In this document: piece by piece, positions 28,384 to 36,876 of the stretch | Layout of the letters: each line of letters begins with the position of its first letter | Numbering within the stretch: the first letter of the stretch is position 1 | From: Streptomyces sp. NBC_01451 | GTDB lineage: Bacteria > Actinomycetota > Actinomycetes > Streptomycetales > Streptomycetaceae | DNA length: 64,000 nt | NCBI RefSeq assembly: GCF_036227485.1 | Contig: NZ_CP109479.1 | Span: 10,106,001 to 10,170,000, forward strand | Direction of reading: 5' to 3' | Translations under genes and position numbers: made by a program | Notes under the pieces: model-generated | Databases searched by the model: none | What the model saw: the letters and a program-made list of their open reading frames with translations, nothing else | What the model was told of the DNA's origin: nothing

Positions 28384-29877
28384 TCAGGGCTGGCTGATCG
28401 GGGGCGCGCCAGGGGCGGGCTCGGCGCCCAGCCCGGCGCGCAGGCCCGTCCGCCAGTCGCCCCCGGCACGGGGATTCGCGGCCTGGGCCGGCACTTCAGC
28501 CTGCGCAGCGGTGCCGGCAACGGGTCTGCGCACACGCCTGCGCTTCGGCAACGGAGCCGTATCGCCTGCGCCGCCCGCGTTCACGGGAGGGCTGCCCTGC
28601 GCCGGACGGACGAACTGCTCTACGGCGCCCGTCCGCTCGGGCTGCGAAGCGGCAACCGGCTCCGGCGCCGCAGAGATCGTGACGGCGGCGACAGCAGGGG
28701 TGACCGGGACGAGGTAGCGGGCCGGAACCAAGACGTGGGCGGTGGTCCCGCCCATCGGGTTCATCGTCAGCCACACCGACAGGCCGTACTTCTCGGCAAT
28801 CTTCGCACTGGTGATCAGACCCAGGCGCCCCGCCCGGACCTGGCCCGCGACATCCGCCTGCCCGGGGTGCGCCAGGAGACGATTCAGCATCTCCCGCTGC
28901 TCCGGCTCCATCAGCAAAGTCGCCTTGTCCTCGACCTCGACCAGCAGACCGTGCGCCACCTGCTGCGCACGGACGACGACATGGGTCGCCGGATCGGAGT
29001 GCTCCAGACCGTTGTCGATCAGCTCGGCGAGCAGATGCGCCACATCGGGATGCACATGCGCCGGCAGCGCGAACGCGTCACCGACTTCACCCACCGCGAT
29101 CTTGACGCGCGGATACCTGACCACCTCGGACTTCGTGCCGCGCAGCACCGTGACGACCTCGACGGGAGCGCGCATCTCGCGAAGGTACTGACTGCCCAGC
29201 ACCACGGAGACGCTCTCCACCATGCGGCGCAGCCGCATCGCGAGATGGTCGATCTTGAAGCTCCAGTCAAGGAGTTCCGGGTCCTCGGTCGCGTTCTGCA
29301 GGCCGCTCAGATTCTCCAGCATCTCGCCGATCAGACTGTGCTGGCGCCGGGACAAAGTCCGATGCATCTCCACCAGCACCGCCGCCTGAGACTCGTCATG
29401 CACCCGTATCAGGGAGCCCGCCCCCTGCGTCTTCAGGTTCCCGATCAGCTCGATGACCTTGTCGAGCATGTCGCCGCCCGCCGCCTGCGGATCCTCCGGG
29501 AGCGGGGGCCGGGCACCCCGGCACAGCTCATGTGCCGTCCAGACCATGGTCTGCTCAGCGGCATGCGCGGCCTCCGCGACCCGCTGGAACTCGGCGTCGC
29601 GATGGCCCTGGAGAGAGGCCGCCACCGCCTGTACCCGGATGACGCCGACGAGCGCCGCGATGAGCACGCCGCCACCCAGAGCGCTCGCAAACTGGGTGAA
29701 CGTGAACCGGAACCCCCACGCGGCCAGAACGGACACGCTCCACACGCCAACGATGCACACCAGCGGCGCGACCAGCACACCGGCGACCTCATCGAGGAGG
29801 TAGCGATCCACACGGGGGCGGCGGCCCCGTCTACGGCGGTGCGTGACCTGCCGAGCGGGAGACACGCGGTCAGACAT
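28384..29877 (-). CDS. cvnA: Conservon sensor-kinase-like protein CvnA
   Basis: 497 residues from ATG 29877. Two N-terminal transmembrane helices ('VAGVLVAPLVCIVGVWSVS', 'ALGGGVLIAALVGVIRVQAV'), a helical nitrate/sensor-like region, then a HATPase domain with N-box 'LAELIDNGLEHSDP' and G-box-like 'GRLGLITSAKIAEKYGL'. A Pro/Ala-rich tail of ~100 residues follows. No clear phosphorylatable His is seen, as is usual for CvnA. First gene of the operon. Confidence 0.92.
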   Translation of the reverse strand: MSDRVSPARQVTHRRRRGRRPRVDRYLLDEVAGVLVAPLVCIVGVWSVSVLAAWGFRFTFTQFASALGGGVLIAALVGVIRVQAVAASLQGHRDAEFQRVAEAAHAAEQTMVWTAHELCRGARPPLPEDPQAAGGDMLDKVIELIGNLKTQGAGSLIRVHDESQAAVLVEMHRTLSRRQHSLIGEMLENLSGLQNATEDPELLDWSFKIDHLAMRLRRMVESVSVVLGSQYLREMRAPVEVVTVLRGTKSEVVRYPRVKIAVGEVGDAFALPAHVHPDVAHLLAELIDNGLEHSDPATHVVVRAQQVAHGLLVEVEDKATLLMEPEQREMLNRLLAHPGQADVAGQVRAGRLGLITSAKIAEKYGLSVWLTMNPMGGTTAHVLVPARYLVPVTPAVAAVTISAAPEPVAASQPERTGAVEQFVRPAQGSPPVNAGGAGDTAPLPKRRRVRRPVAGTAAQAEVPAQAANPRAGGDWRTGLRAGLGAEPAPGAPPISQP

Positions 29878-29944
29878 GGGATTCCTCAACAGTCCGTTCC
29901 AGCAAGAGGGCAAGAAGAGGGACAAGCGGTCGGCTCGTTCCTCC

Positions 29945-30403
29945 TCAGAAGGGGAGGGAGCACCAGGTCGTCGTACCGTCGAGGCTGACGCCCCAGTCGT
30001 CGGCGATGGAGGCAACGAGGAACAGGCCACGGCCGTCCTCATCGTCGAGAGCGGCGTTGCCCAGCACGGGAAGGTCGTGAGACCCATCCCTCACCTCGAT
30101 CAGGAGGTGACTAGCCGTGAGGTACAGGCGTACCCCGACATCACCGCAGCCGTGCTTGAACGCGTTGGTGACCAGTTCGGTAGCCAGTAGCTCGGCAGAC
30201 TCAGTGAGGTCGGGCAGGCGCCAGTACTTCAGCCCGGCCCGGATGATGAGGCGTACCCGAGATGGCACAGCTCTGTCAGCTATCGCGATGGCGCCGGCCG
30301 TGGAGCCACTTCCGCGGGCAAAGGACATATCAAATCCGGTGTACACGCGGAGGCTAGGAGGGATTCGGGGCTCCGTCCGGACAATGGTCGCAGTCGGTGT
30401 CAT
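29945..30403 (-). CDS. HATPase_c_2 (anti-sigma / SpoIIAB-like) ATP-binding protein
   Basis: 152 residues from ATG 30403. The GHKL fold is shown by 'LLATELVTNAFKHGCGD' (N box), 'LIEVRDGSHDLP' (G1) and 'DEDGRGLFLVASIADDWG' (G2). Streptomyces genomes encode dozens of such proteins, many acting as anti-sigma kinases or with unknown partners. ATG overlaps the stop of a 49-residue gene upstream. Confidence 0.85.
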   Translation of the reverse strand: MTPTATIVRTEPRIPPSLRVYTGFDMSFARGSGSTAGAIAIADRAVPSRVRLIIRAGLKYWRLPDLTESAELLATELVTNAFKHGCGDVGVRLYLTASHLLIEVRDGSHDLPVLGNAALDDEDGRGLFLVASIADDWGVSLDGTTTWCSLPF

Positions 30404-30549
30404 GCCGAACCCTCCGTATATCCGGAGGCTCCGGACGCCTGACACGTCACCACTCGCTCGACGTGGCAAGCCACGGCGGCGGGGATCAACCGTTCCATCC
30501 CCCGTACCTTGACGAGGAAGACTGCGATGCGCTGCTTCTCCGGCTTCAC
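30400..30549 (-). CDS. Small protein translationally coupled to the ATPase gene
   Basis: 49 residues from GTG 30549, with AAGGAG nine bases upstream. It reads 'KPEKQRIAVFLVKVRGMERL' and carries two Cys near the end. Its TGA overlaps the next ATG (ATGA), which supports translation. No family recognised. Confidence 0.5.
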   Translation of the reverse strand: MKPEKQRIAVFLVKVRGMERLIPAAVACHVERVVTCQASGASGYTEGSA

Positions 30550-30898
30550 GGGAGGGAGCTCCTTGGTTCGGCGGACACGACGTAGGTGTGGGCCTGCTAT
30601 TCCGAATCCGTCAACGCTTGGGCCGAGAAAACAGGCATCAGGCCTCACCTTGAGGTGTTGCCATCCGTGTTCTTGAGCGCCTCGAATGCGGTACCCCTAC
30701 CGTTCCAATCAAGGCAGTTGTCGTCACGGGCGCCCGTGACCAACTTTTCTGGACACGCGCCTCTACGCCGACCAGGGACAATCCCACTTTCTAGACAACC
30801 AGTTGGGCTGTCGCTACCTGATGTTCCAGGTCACGCCCACCAAATCGAGCGATGCCGCAGTTACCGTTAGGCCACCACACTGCACAGGGAGCACGCCC
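30550..30898. other. Divergent intergenic region
   Basis: About 350 bases between the small gene and the XRE regulator, relatively AT-rich, presumably carrying both promoters. No clear operator palindrome was noticed. Confidence 0.4.
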
Positions 30899-32368
30899 AT
30901 GAACTCCCCTTTGAAGCCCGGTTCCAAGGCAGACCGGGAGGCCCTCCGGCAAGGCATGGTTGCCGTCGGATGCCCCCTCGCGGATATCGCTATCGAGATG
31001 CGCACCCGCTTCAGGATGCGTCCCAGAGAAGCGTGGCGGCATTCCCACGGCTGGACGCTTCAGGAGGCAGCGGATCGAATCACTCAGGCGAGTATCGGAC
31101 GCCCCGGTGAATCCGTCGCCGCTGACGCATCCCTTGTGGGCAAGTGGGAGAAGTGGCCAGGCCCTTCCTCACGCCGTCCTAGTCTCTCGGTCCTCTTCGC
31201 CATGGCAGAAGCCTTCTCGTGCCGCGTGGCGGACTTGTTGGACCTGGAGGACCGGCACGCGCTCCCCAAAGGGGACTTACACCTGCTCGCCCATCGTCCA
31301 ACAACCGTCGAGACGCCGGCCCTGTCGTCTGCCGTTCCCCCGCCTGCGCCGACCGGGACCGACCTCGTCCGTCTCGCCGCCGATGAGTCCGCCACGTGGG
31401 CGCAATGGGCGGAGGCCACAAACGTCGGCGACATCGCCCTTGAGCAACTGATGGCCGAAGCACGGGCGCTCGCCTCGGACTACCTCACGTCCGAGCCCAT
31501 CGCGCTCTTCGTCCGAACCCGAGCATTACGCGATCGCGTCTTCGCTCTCCTCGAAGGCCACCAGTACCCCCGCCAGTCGACTGACCTGTACGTCGCGGCC
31601 GGTTACCTCTGCGGGCTCCTGGCATGGATGTCCTCCGACTTGGGACAGTTGCGCGATGCGGATACTCAAGGCCGCACGGCGTGGCTGTGCGCTGAGCTCG
31701 GAGGGCACAACGACCTACGCGCTTGGGTGCTTTCGACGCGCTCGAAGGTGGCCTTCTGGGACGGACGCCTACGGGAAGCGATCAACTTCGCCCGTCACGG
31801 CGCCACCTACCGCACAACTGGCTCGGTGGCAGTGCTCCTCGCCTGCCAGGAAGCTGATGCCTGGTCCGAACTGGGTGCCCAGGACAAGGCCTTGGCGGCG
31901 CTTTTCCATGCCGAACAGGCGCGCGCCGCTATGAGCGGCGGAGACGAGATCGGGGGCATCTTCGCCTGTCAGCCCGCACGGCAGGAGAACTATGCCGCCG
32001 CCGTCCAGCTGCGTATCGGGCGCCCCGCCGATGCCCTGAGATCCGCAGACAACGCCCTCGCACTCTTGGCTGTACAGCCAGTTAGGGCGTACGGCACCGA
32101 GGCGCAGATCCACATCAGCCGAGCCGCGGCCCACCTCGCGAATGGCGAAGCCGACGGCGCCCTCGAAGCCCTCGTACCTGTCCTCGCACTTCCGCCGGAC
32201 CACCGCCTGGAGCCCGTCACCCGCCGGCTCAATGAACTGTGCGTGAGTATCGGGCACCCCCGCACCAGCGGCACCGCTGCTGTCGGGCTGCGTCAAGCTC
32301 TCGAAGAGTTCTGCGTGGACTCCGCTCCACGGCATCTGGCACTCTCGCCAGGGGAAGGCTCTGCCTGA
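30899..32368 (+). CDS. XRE-family regulator with TPR-like C-terminal domain
   Basis: 489 residues. The N-terminal HTH is split by an insertion ('WRHSHGWTLQEAADRITQ', 'VGKWEKWPGPSSRRPSLSVL', 'AEAFSCRVADLLDL'). The remaining ~330 residues are helical repeats ('AAGYLCGLLAWMSSDLGQLR', 'QVRIGRPADALRSADNAL'-like), typical of the large Streptomyces XRE/TPR regulators. The ATG is at 30899. It is followed 13 bases later by a 2H phosphoesterase gene. Confidence 0.82.
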   Translation: MNSPLKPGSKADREALRQGMVAVGCPLADIAIEMRTRFRMRPREAWRHSHGWTLQEAADRITQASIGRPGESVAADASLVGKWEKWPGPSSRRPSLSVLFAMAEAFSCRVADLLDLEDRHALPKGDLHLLAHRPTTVETPALSSAVPPPAPTGTDLVRLAADESATWAQWAEATNVGDIALEQLMAEARALASDYLTSEPIALFVRTRALRDRVFALLEGHQYPRQSTDLYVAAGYLCGLLAWMSSDLGQLRDADTQGRTAWLCAELGGHNDLRAWVLSTRSKVAFWDGRLREAINFARHGATYRTTGSVAVLLACQEADAWSELGAQDKALAALFHAEQARAAMSGGDEIGGIFACQPARQENYAAAVQLRIGRPADALRSADNALALLAVQPVRAYGTEAQIHISRAAAHLANGEADGALEALVPVLALPPDHRLEPVTRRLNELCVSIGHPRTSGTAAVGLRQALEEFCVDSAPRHLALSPGEGSA

Positions 32369-32381
32369 TTTGATTTCAGAC

Positions 32382-33005
32382 ATGACGACTCAACCCGAGA
32401 CCATGCGGAACCACTGGTGGTGGCGGCCGGGCTGGACCGTGGGCCGCCGTTTCTATACCTGGCACCTAACATTCGAAGGCCAGGACGACGTGCACCGGCT
32501 CGCCGCCGAGTACCGTTCCGCACTCGCACCTCTCGGAGACACTCTGACCGCAATCCCCGACCAATGGCTGCACCTGACGATGCAAGGCATCGGCTTCGTC
32601 GGTGACACCAAGGAGCAGGATGTCCACAGCATCGTGGATGCAGCCCACACTCGTCTGGCCGCCGTTCCGGCTTTCGACGTCCAGATCGGGCCAGCGGTAC
32701 TGGACTCCGAGGCAGTGCTCCTGCATGTCCACCCCGACGGCCCTGCCCGAGCTGTCAGAAACGCCATCCGAAAAGCCATCGGGGACGTTCTCGGTGAGGT
32801 CCCCGAGAAGGCTGAGGGCTTCACACCACATGTCTCGGTGGCCTACAGCGCCGGAGACGGGCCCGCTGAGCCGGTCGCGCGGATTCTCGCTGACCTCAAC
32901 CTCACGCCGGCGCAGGCTCGCATCACCACCGCAGAGCTCATCCTGATCCACCGAGACAATCAGATGTACGAGTGGGAATCCTTTGCGAAGGTTCCTCTGG
33001 GCTGA
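32382..33005 (+). CDS. 2'-5' RNA ligase-like 2H phosphoesterase
   Basis: 207 residues. The two HxT/HxS motifs of the 2H superfamily are present: 'WLHLTMQGIG' and 'FTPHVSVAYS'. These enzymes act on 2',3'-cyclic phosphates or related nucleotide phosphodiesters in the cytoplasm. It is co-directional with and very close to the XRE/TPR regulator, an arrangement I believe is recurrent in Streptomyces. Start ATG 32382 chosen because an upstream TTG has no ribosome site. Confidence 0.85.
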   Translation: MTTQPETMRNHWWWRPGWTVGRRFYTWHLTFEGQDDVHRLAAEYRSALAPLGDTLTAIPDQWLHLTMQGIGFVGDTKEQDVHSIVDAAHTRLAAVPAFDVQIGPAVLDSEAVLLHVHPDGPARAVRNAIRKAIGDVLGEVPEKAEGFTPHVSVAYSAGDGPAEPVARILADLNLTPAQARITTAELILIHRDNQMYEWESFAKVPLG

Positions 33006-33150
33006 AGTTCCGCTGCCGATCGGGGTCTTGCAGCCCACGGCGGCGTTTCGAGGCCCCGTGCCGTACAAGCGAGGGCTTCGCGACGATGGTGCGGGACCCG
33101 ATGCGCCAGTAGAGGGGCGTCGATATCCCCTCGGTCCGACGGGCGTGACT

Positions 33151-33831
33151 TTAGGCTGTTCTTCGTCGTACGGCACGGAACACGCTTGTGGCGATGGGTG
33201 GTTCGTTCGCACTGCCCGGGTCGTGGATGGCGTCGGTGTGGGTGGTGTCGAAGCCGTGTTCGTCGCAGAGCTTGTGCCATACCGGGGTGTCGAGGACCCA
33301 GCGCAGCATGGTGGCCGGTGTGCCGTCCGGCCGGCGGGTGGAGATCTCGGCGGGCCGGGGCTCCGTCGCGGGAGGGTGGCCGTTGCGGTGGTGCGCGAGG
33401 GTGGAGAAGACGAGCAGTCCGCCGGGCCGCAGTCCTTCGGCGATCGCCGGCAGCAGGGTGTGGGGGTCGGTGAAATCCAGGGCGCCGAAGACGCAGTACG
33501 CGACATCGAACGCGCCGGGGTGCTGGGCCATGTACGTGGCTGCGTCGGCATGGACCAGGTCGAGGCGGGAGATGTTCCCGAAGCGTTCACGGCCGCGAGC
33601 GTGCTGGGCGGGGTCGTGGTCGACGGCCACCACGCGGGCGGGCTGGTGGGTGTGGGCGAGGTAGGCGGCCTGTCGCCCGGAGCCGGCGCCGAGTTCCACC
33701 ACGGCCTTGTCCGTGAGGTCGCGGAGGAGTTCCGGACCGGGTTCCGCGCGCTGGTACCAGTCCCAGTGGAAGCGGTCCACGATGGCGTGCGGGCTGTCTG
33801 CGGCGGCCGTTGAGGACGGGGAGAGCGTCAC
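33151..33831 (-). CDS. Class I SAM-dependent methyltransferase
   Basis: 226 residues with motif I 'VVELGAGSGRQAAYLA', acidic loop 'VVAVDHDP', 'DLVHADAATYM' and 'FDVAYCVFGALDF'. Substrate unknown. The N-terminal segment 'FHWDWYQRAEPGPELLRDL' is common among small-molecule methyltransferases of Streptomyces. Confidence 0.85.
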   Translation of the reverse strand: MTLSPSSTAAADSPHAIVDRFHWDWYQRAEPGPELLRDLTDKAVVELGAGSGRQAAYLAHTHQPARVVAVDHDPAQHARGRERFGNISRLDLVHADAATYMAQHPGAFDVAYCVFGALDFTDPHTLLPAIAEGLRPGGLLVFSTLAHHRNGHPPATEPRPAEISTRRPDGTPATMLRWVLDTPVWHKLCDEHGFDTTHTDAIHDPGSANEPPIATSVFRAVRRRTA

Positions 33832-33881
33832 GGCCCCATCCTGGCGGGCGTTGAGTGATCGCCGAGGCTATCCCGCCCGAT

Positions 33882-34439
33882 TCACCCGCAGGGCGGGCCC
33901 GGCCGCTGTACGGGCAACGGTCGGGCCCGCCCCCGCAAGAGCGGGCCCGCCAGGGGTGTGGGGCAGTGGCTGTCGCTGCCCGGGTGGCAGGGACTGCACT
34001 TGGCGGCGTCCGCCTGCCACAGCGGGAGGTCGACCTCGAAGCCGTGCGCCGCGATCTGGTGCGCGGTGCGCACGACCGACCTGTCGGTCTTCATGCCGAC
34101 GAGCGGCACGTGGTGCAGGAACACGCCATCGTTGTACCGGTCGCACAGCTCGGCGTACGCCACGGTGTCCAGGATGACCGTGTGGACGCCGATGTCGACG
34201 ATGTGACCGGGGCCTATTGCCTGTCCCCTGCCGCGGCTGGCCATGGCGGTGAGCATGTACGCGTACGCCTGGCCGAGGACGCGTGTGGCCATGACGTCGT
34301 CGTAGGGGTAGTCGCGCATCAGGAGCGCGACCTGTTTGTTCCACAGCTCCGGGGTGATGTGCGAGTGCGGGTCCGTGAACGGGGACGACTCCGGTCCGGC
34401 GGCCGGTGCAGGAGCGGGGGTCTCCAGGGCGGTAGCCAT
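33882..34439 (-). CDS. Hypothetical protein with GRDP-like HxxILxTxxYxxxC signature
   Basis: 185 residues. The central part 'VDIGVHTVILDTVAYAELCD' followed by a His-rich 'FLHHVP' resembles the glycine-rich-domain (GRDP) family motif 'WHxxILxTxxYxxFC'. The last ~30 residues overlap a GC-rich inverted repeat (33890-33937), so the natural end may differ in relatives. Two Cys ('KCSPCHPG') near the C-terminus could bind metal. Function unknown. Confidence 0.65.
   Translation of the reverse strand: MATALETPAPAPAAGPESSPFTDPHSHITPELWNKQVALLMRDYPYDDVMATRVLGQAYAYMLTAMASRGRGQAIGPGHIVDIGVHTVILDTVAYAELCDRYNDGVFLHHVPLVGMKTDRSVVRTAHQIAAHGFEVDLPLWQADAAKCSPCHPGSDSHCPTPLAGPLLRGRARPLPVQRPGPPCG
33890..33937. 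terminator. GC-rich inverted repeat between facing gene ends
   Basis: GGGCGGGCCCG and CGGGCCCGCCC are separated by about 22 bases. It overlaps the last codons of the minus-strand gene and may act as terminator for it. Confidence 0.5.
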
Positions 34440-34670
34440 GTCTGTTGTCCTCCTTCTGCGGGCCCCGCGGGGTTTAGGGGAAGGTCACCACCCTGCGGAG
34501 CGCCGTGGTGGTCAACTCTCAGGCTGTGCAAGCGGTTTGCAGATCGGCACTCCGAACGGGTGGGATTGGCGGTTCGCGTGGCGAGTTGTGAGACGACTTC
34601 TCTAGGCTGCGGCGGCATGAAGGGGCGGCGTCCGGCGACCGCCTCACGAAGACGGCGCGGGAGAGCATGG

Positions 34671-34997
34671 GTGGAGCCTTACAGCAGGCACGGCAAGTTG
34701 GTGCGGGACCGGATTCCGCAGATCATCCGGGAAGCCGGGGCCGAGCCGGTCACCTATACAGCTGGCCGGGAGGAACACCGCAGTCGGCTGAGGGACAAGC
34801 TCGGCGAGGAGGTCGCCGAGTTCCTTGGGGCGGATAAGGACTCGGCGCCGGAGGAACTCGCGGACGTGCTGGAGGTCGTGCGCGCGCTCGCTGCGGACCT
34901 GGGGGTCGGCGCGGATCAGATGGAGAAGATCCGTGAGACCAAGGCGAGTGAGCGGGGCGGCTTCGCCGACCGGATCGTTTGGACGGGCAACCGCTGA
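34671..34997 (+). CDS. Phosphoribosyl-ATP pyrophosphohydrolase-like (MazG superfamily) protein
   Basis: 108 residues from GTG 34671 (GGGAGA ribosome site); an ATG at 34617 would add 18 Arg-rich residues. 'KLVRDRIPQIIREAGAEPV', 'EEVAEFLGA' and 'APEELADVLEVVRALAADLG' match small all-alpha NTP pyrophosphohydrolases that lie outside his operons in actinobacteria and probably hydrolyse non-canonical nucleotides. The ExxE and ExxD metal ligands are present. Confidence 0.8.
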   Translation: MEPYSRHGKLVRDRIPQIIREAGAEPVTYTAGREEHRSRLRDKLGEEVAEFLGADKDSAPEELADVLEVVRALAADLGVGADQMEKIRETKASERGGFADRIVWTGNR

Positions 34998-35231
34998 CCG
35001 CAAGCCGTCCCCATCGAAGAGTTGGTGCACGACTTCGTGCACAACGGTGTACGCGACTGGGGACGTTGGTTGGTATGCGATTCACGTCCGGGGCTTTGCC
35101 AGGACGGCATGGCAGACCCCGGGCAGCGGAAGCACGGGGCACCGGGGGAGTGTAAAAGTGACACACCCGGCCTTGGCACGGGGGTGACCTCACTGTCATT
35201 AAACGGAACGATCAGGCCACGCTTGCCTGGA

Positions 35232-36731
35232 TCAGAACGTTCCTTGACGGTGGAGGGCTTGCCAGCGGCGTTCGAAGTTGCTGTGGTGTTTTTCGAGGTC
35301 GTGTGTGTGGATGGGCTGTTTGTACTGCGCTGTGATGCCGTGCTGCGCGAGGTCCTTGGCGACGCGGTCGGGGGCTGGATGGTCATCGATGGCTCGGTGC
35401 TGGGCCCAGATGGTGTAGATCCGGAACTGAAGGAAGTAGCGGGCCAGTGTCTTTGCTCTGAGGGGCTGGTTTTCGCGGTCCAGGATCCCCTGGCTGGCGA
35501 GATACGCCGACAGCTCGGTCGCGTCTGGCTCTGTCTTGTGCTGTTGCTGGAGGTCCTGCCAGGCCAGGTAGTAGCGGTCGACAGGCGTGAGGCTGCGCGG
35601 AGGGGGTGTTGTCTTCTTATCAGGCGTCAACTCGCCCGGCGGAATCACGGTGTTGGGTTCTGTTTCCTGGCCGGAACGCGGGGCCTGCACATTTCGCGGA
35701 GGAGGCACGGCGTCTGCGGAGTGTCCGGGGCGGAGTGCTTCTGCGGCTTCCGGGGCCGGGGAATTGGAGCTGAAAGCCGCTTGATGCGGAGAGGTGTGCA
35801 GGGCAGGCGGTTCTTCATCCCACTCCCATTCCTCGTCTCCGTGGGTGTACTCCTCCAGGTCGTATCCGGGGTCGTAGCCGCCCTCTTGTAGCAGATCGTC
35901 GGACCACAGGCTTGCGTCCGGCCCCGGGTGTTGAACATGTTCCGGCTGCTCGGGGGGTTCGTTGTCATCCAGGTCTGGACGCTGTTCGCCGGCAGGTGCC
36001 GTCTCGTTGCGTACGGCCGGTGCCGCCTCGGGGGTCCGACTGCTCGCGGGCGCGTCTGCCGACTGCGGGGCGGGGGGCGGCAGTACGGGCCCGATGCCCG
36101 CCGCGGCGAGGCCCGAGGGGGCGCTCTCTGTGAGGGGGATGCCGTAGCGGGCCAGGCGCAGGGGCATCAGGGATGCCACCGGGGCCTTGCGGCGCCAGCC
36201 GCGGCCGAAGCGGGCGTGGAGGCGGGCCTGGTAGACGAGACGTTCCTGCTCCAGCTTGATGACCTGGTCGTAGGAGCGCAGTTCCCACAGCTTCATGCGG
36301 CGCCAGAGGAGGAACGTGGGGAGGGGGGCCAGGAGCCAGCGGGTGAGGCGGACGCCTTCCATGTGCTTGTCGGCGGTGATGTCCGCGATGCGGCCGATGG
36401 CGTGCCGGGCGGCCTCCACCGAGACCACGAACAGCACCGGGATGACGGCGTGCATGCCCACGCCCAGCGGGTCGGGCCAGGCCGCCGCGCCGTTGAACGC
36501 GATCGTCGCCATGGTCAGCAGCCATGCCGTCTGGCGCAGGAGCGGGAACGGGATCCGGATCCAGGTGAGGAGGAGGTCCAGGGCGAGCAGGACGCAGATG
36601 CCCGCGTCGATGCCGATCGGGAAGACGTACGCGAAGGTGCCGAAGCCCTTCGTGAGGGCCAGTTCGCGGACGGCGGCGTACGAACCCGCGAAGCCGATCC
36701 CGGCGATGACGACCGCACCGGCGACGGCCAC
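35232..36731 (-). CDS. DUF2637 membrane protein (plasmid SpdB-like), likely N-terminal frameshift
   Basis: 499 residues in this frame from GTG 36731. Four N-terminal transmembrane helices ('VVIAGIGFAGSYAAVRELAL', 'IGIDAGICVLLALDLLLTW', 'MHAVIPVLFVVSVEAARHAI') define DUF2637, found on actinobacterial plasmids and integrative elements and compared with spread proteins. The long Pro/Glu-rich C-terminus carries a helical segment 'LARYFLQFRIYTIWAQHRA'. The upstream gene's TGA overlaps an ATG at 36880 whose frame ('MSIARLPQDTAPQPRRP') stops at 36737, while the conserved frame stays open upstream ('TDRAVTRAHRALIG'). A single-base shift between 36740 and 36880 is therefore likely. Confidence 0.75.
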   Translation of the reverse strand: MAVAGAVVIAGIGFAGSYAAVRELALTKGFGTFAYVFPIGIDAGICVLLALDLLLTWIRIPFPLLRQTAWLLTMATIAFNGAAAWPDPLGVGMHAVIPVLFVVSVEAARHAIGRIADITADKHMEGVRLTRWLLAPLPTFLLWRRMKLWELRSYDQVIKLEQERLVYQARLHARFGRGWRRKAPVASLMPLRLARYGIPLTESAPSGLAAAGIGPVLPPPAPQSADAPASSRTPEAAPAVRNETAPAGEQRPDLDDNEPPEQPEHVQHPGPDASLWSDDLLQEGGYDPGYDLEEYTHGDEEWEWDEEPPALHTSPHQAAFSSNSPAPEAAEALRPGHSADAVPPPRNVQAPRSGQETEPNTVIPPGELTPDKKTTPPPRSLTPVDRYYLAWQDLQQQHKTEPDATELSAYLASQGILDRENQPLRAKTLARYFLQFRIYTIWAQHRAIDDHPAPDRVAKDLAQHGITAQYKQPIHTHDLEKHHSNFERRWQALHRQGTF

Positions 36732-36876
36732 GCCGATCAGAGCCCGGTGTGCGCGGGTGACGGCTCGGTCTGTGCTGCGGGCGCGGCGGGAAGCGGTCCG
36801 GCATCCGGGTCCGGCCCGCTGTGCCTGGAGGGCCGGCGGGGCTGCGGCGCGGTGTCCTGGGGGAGCCGGGCGATGC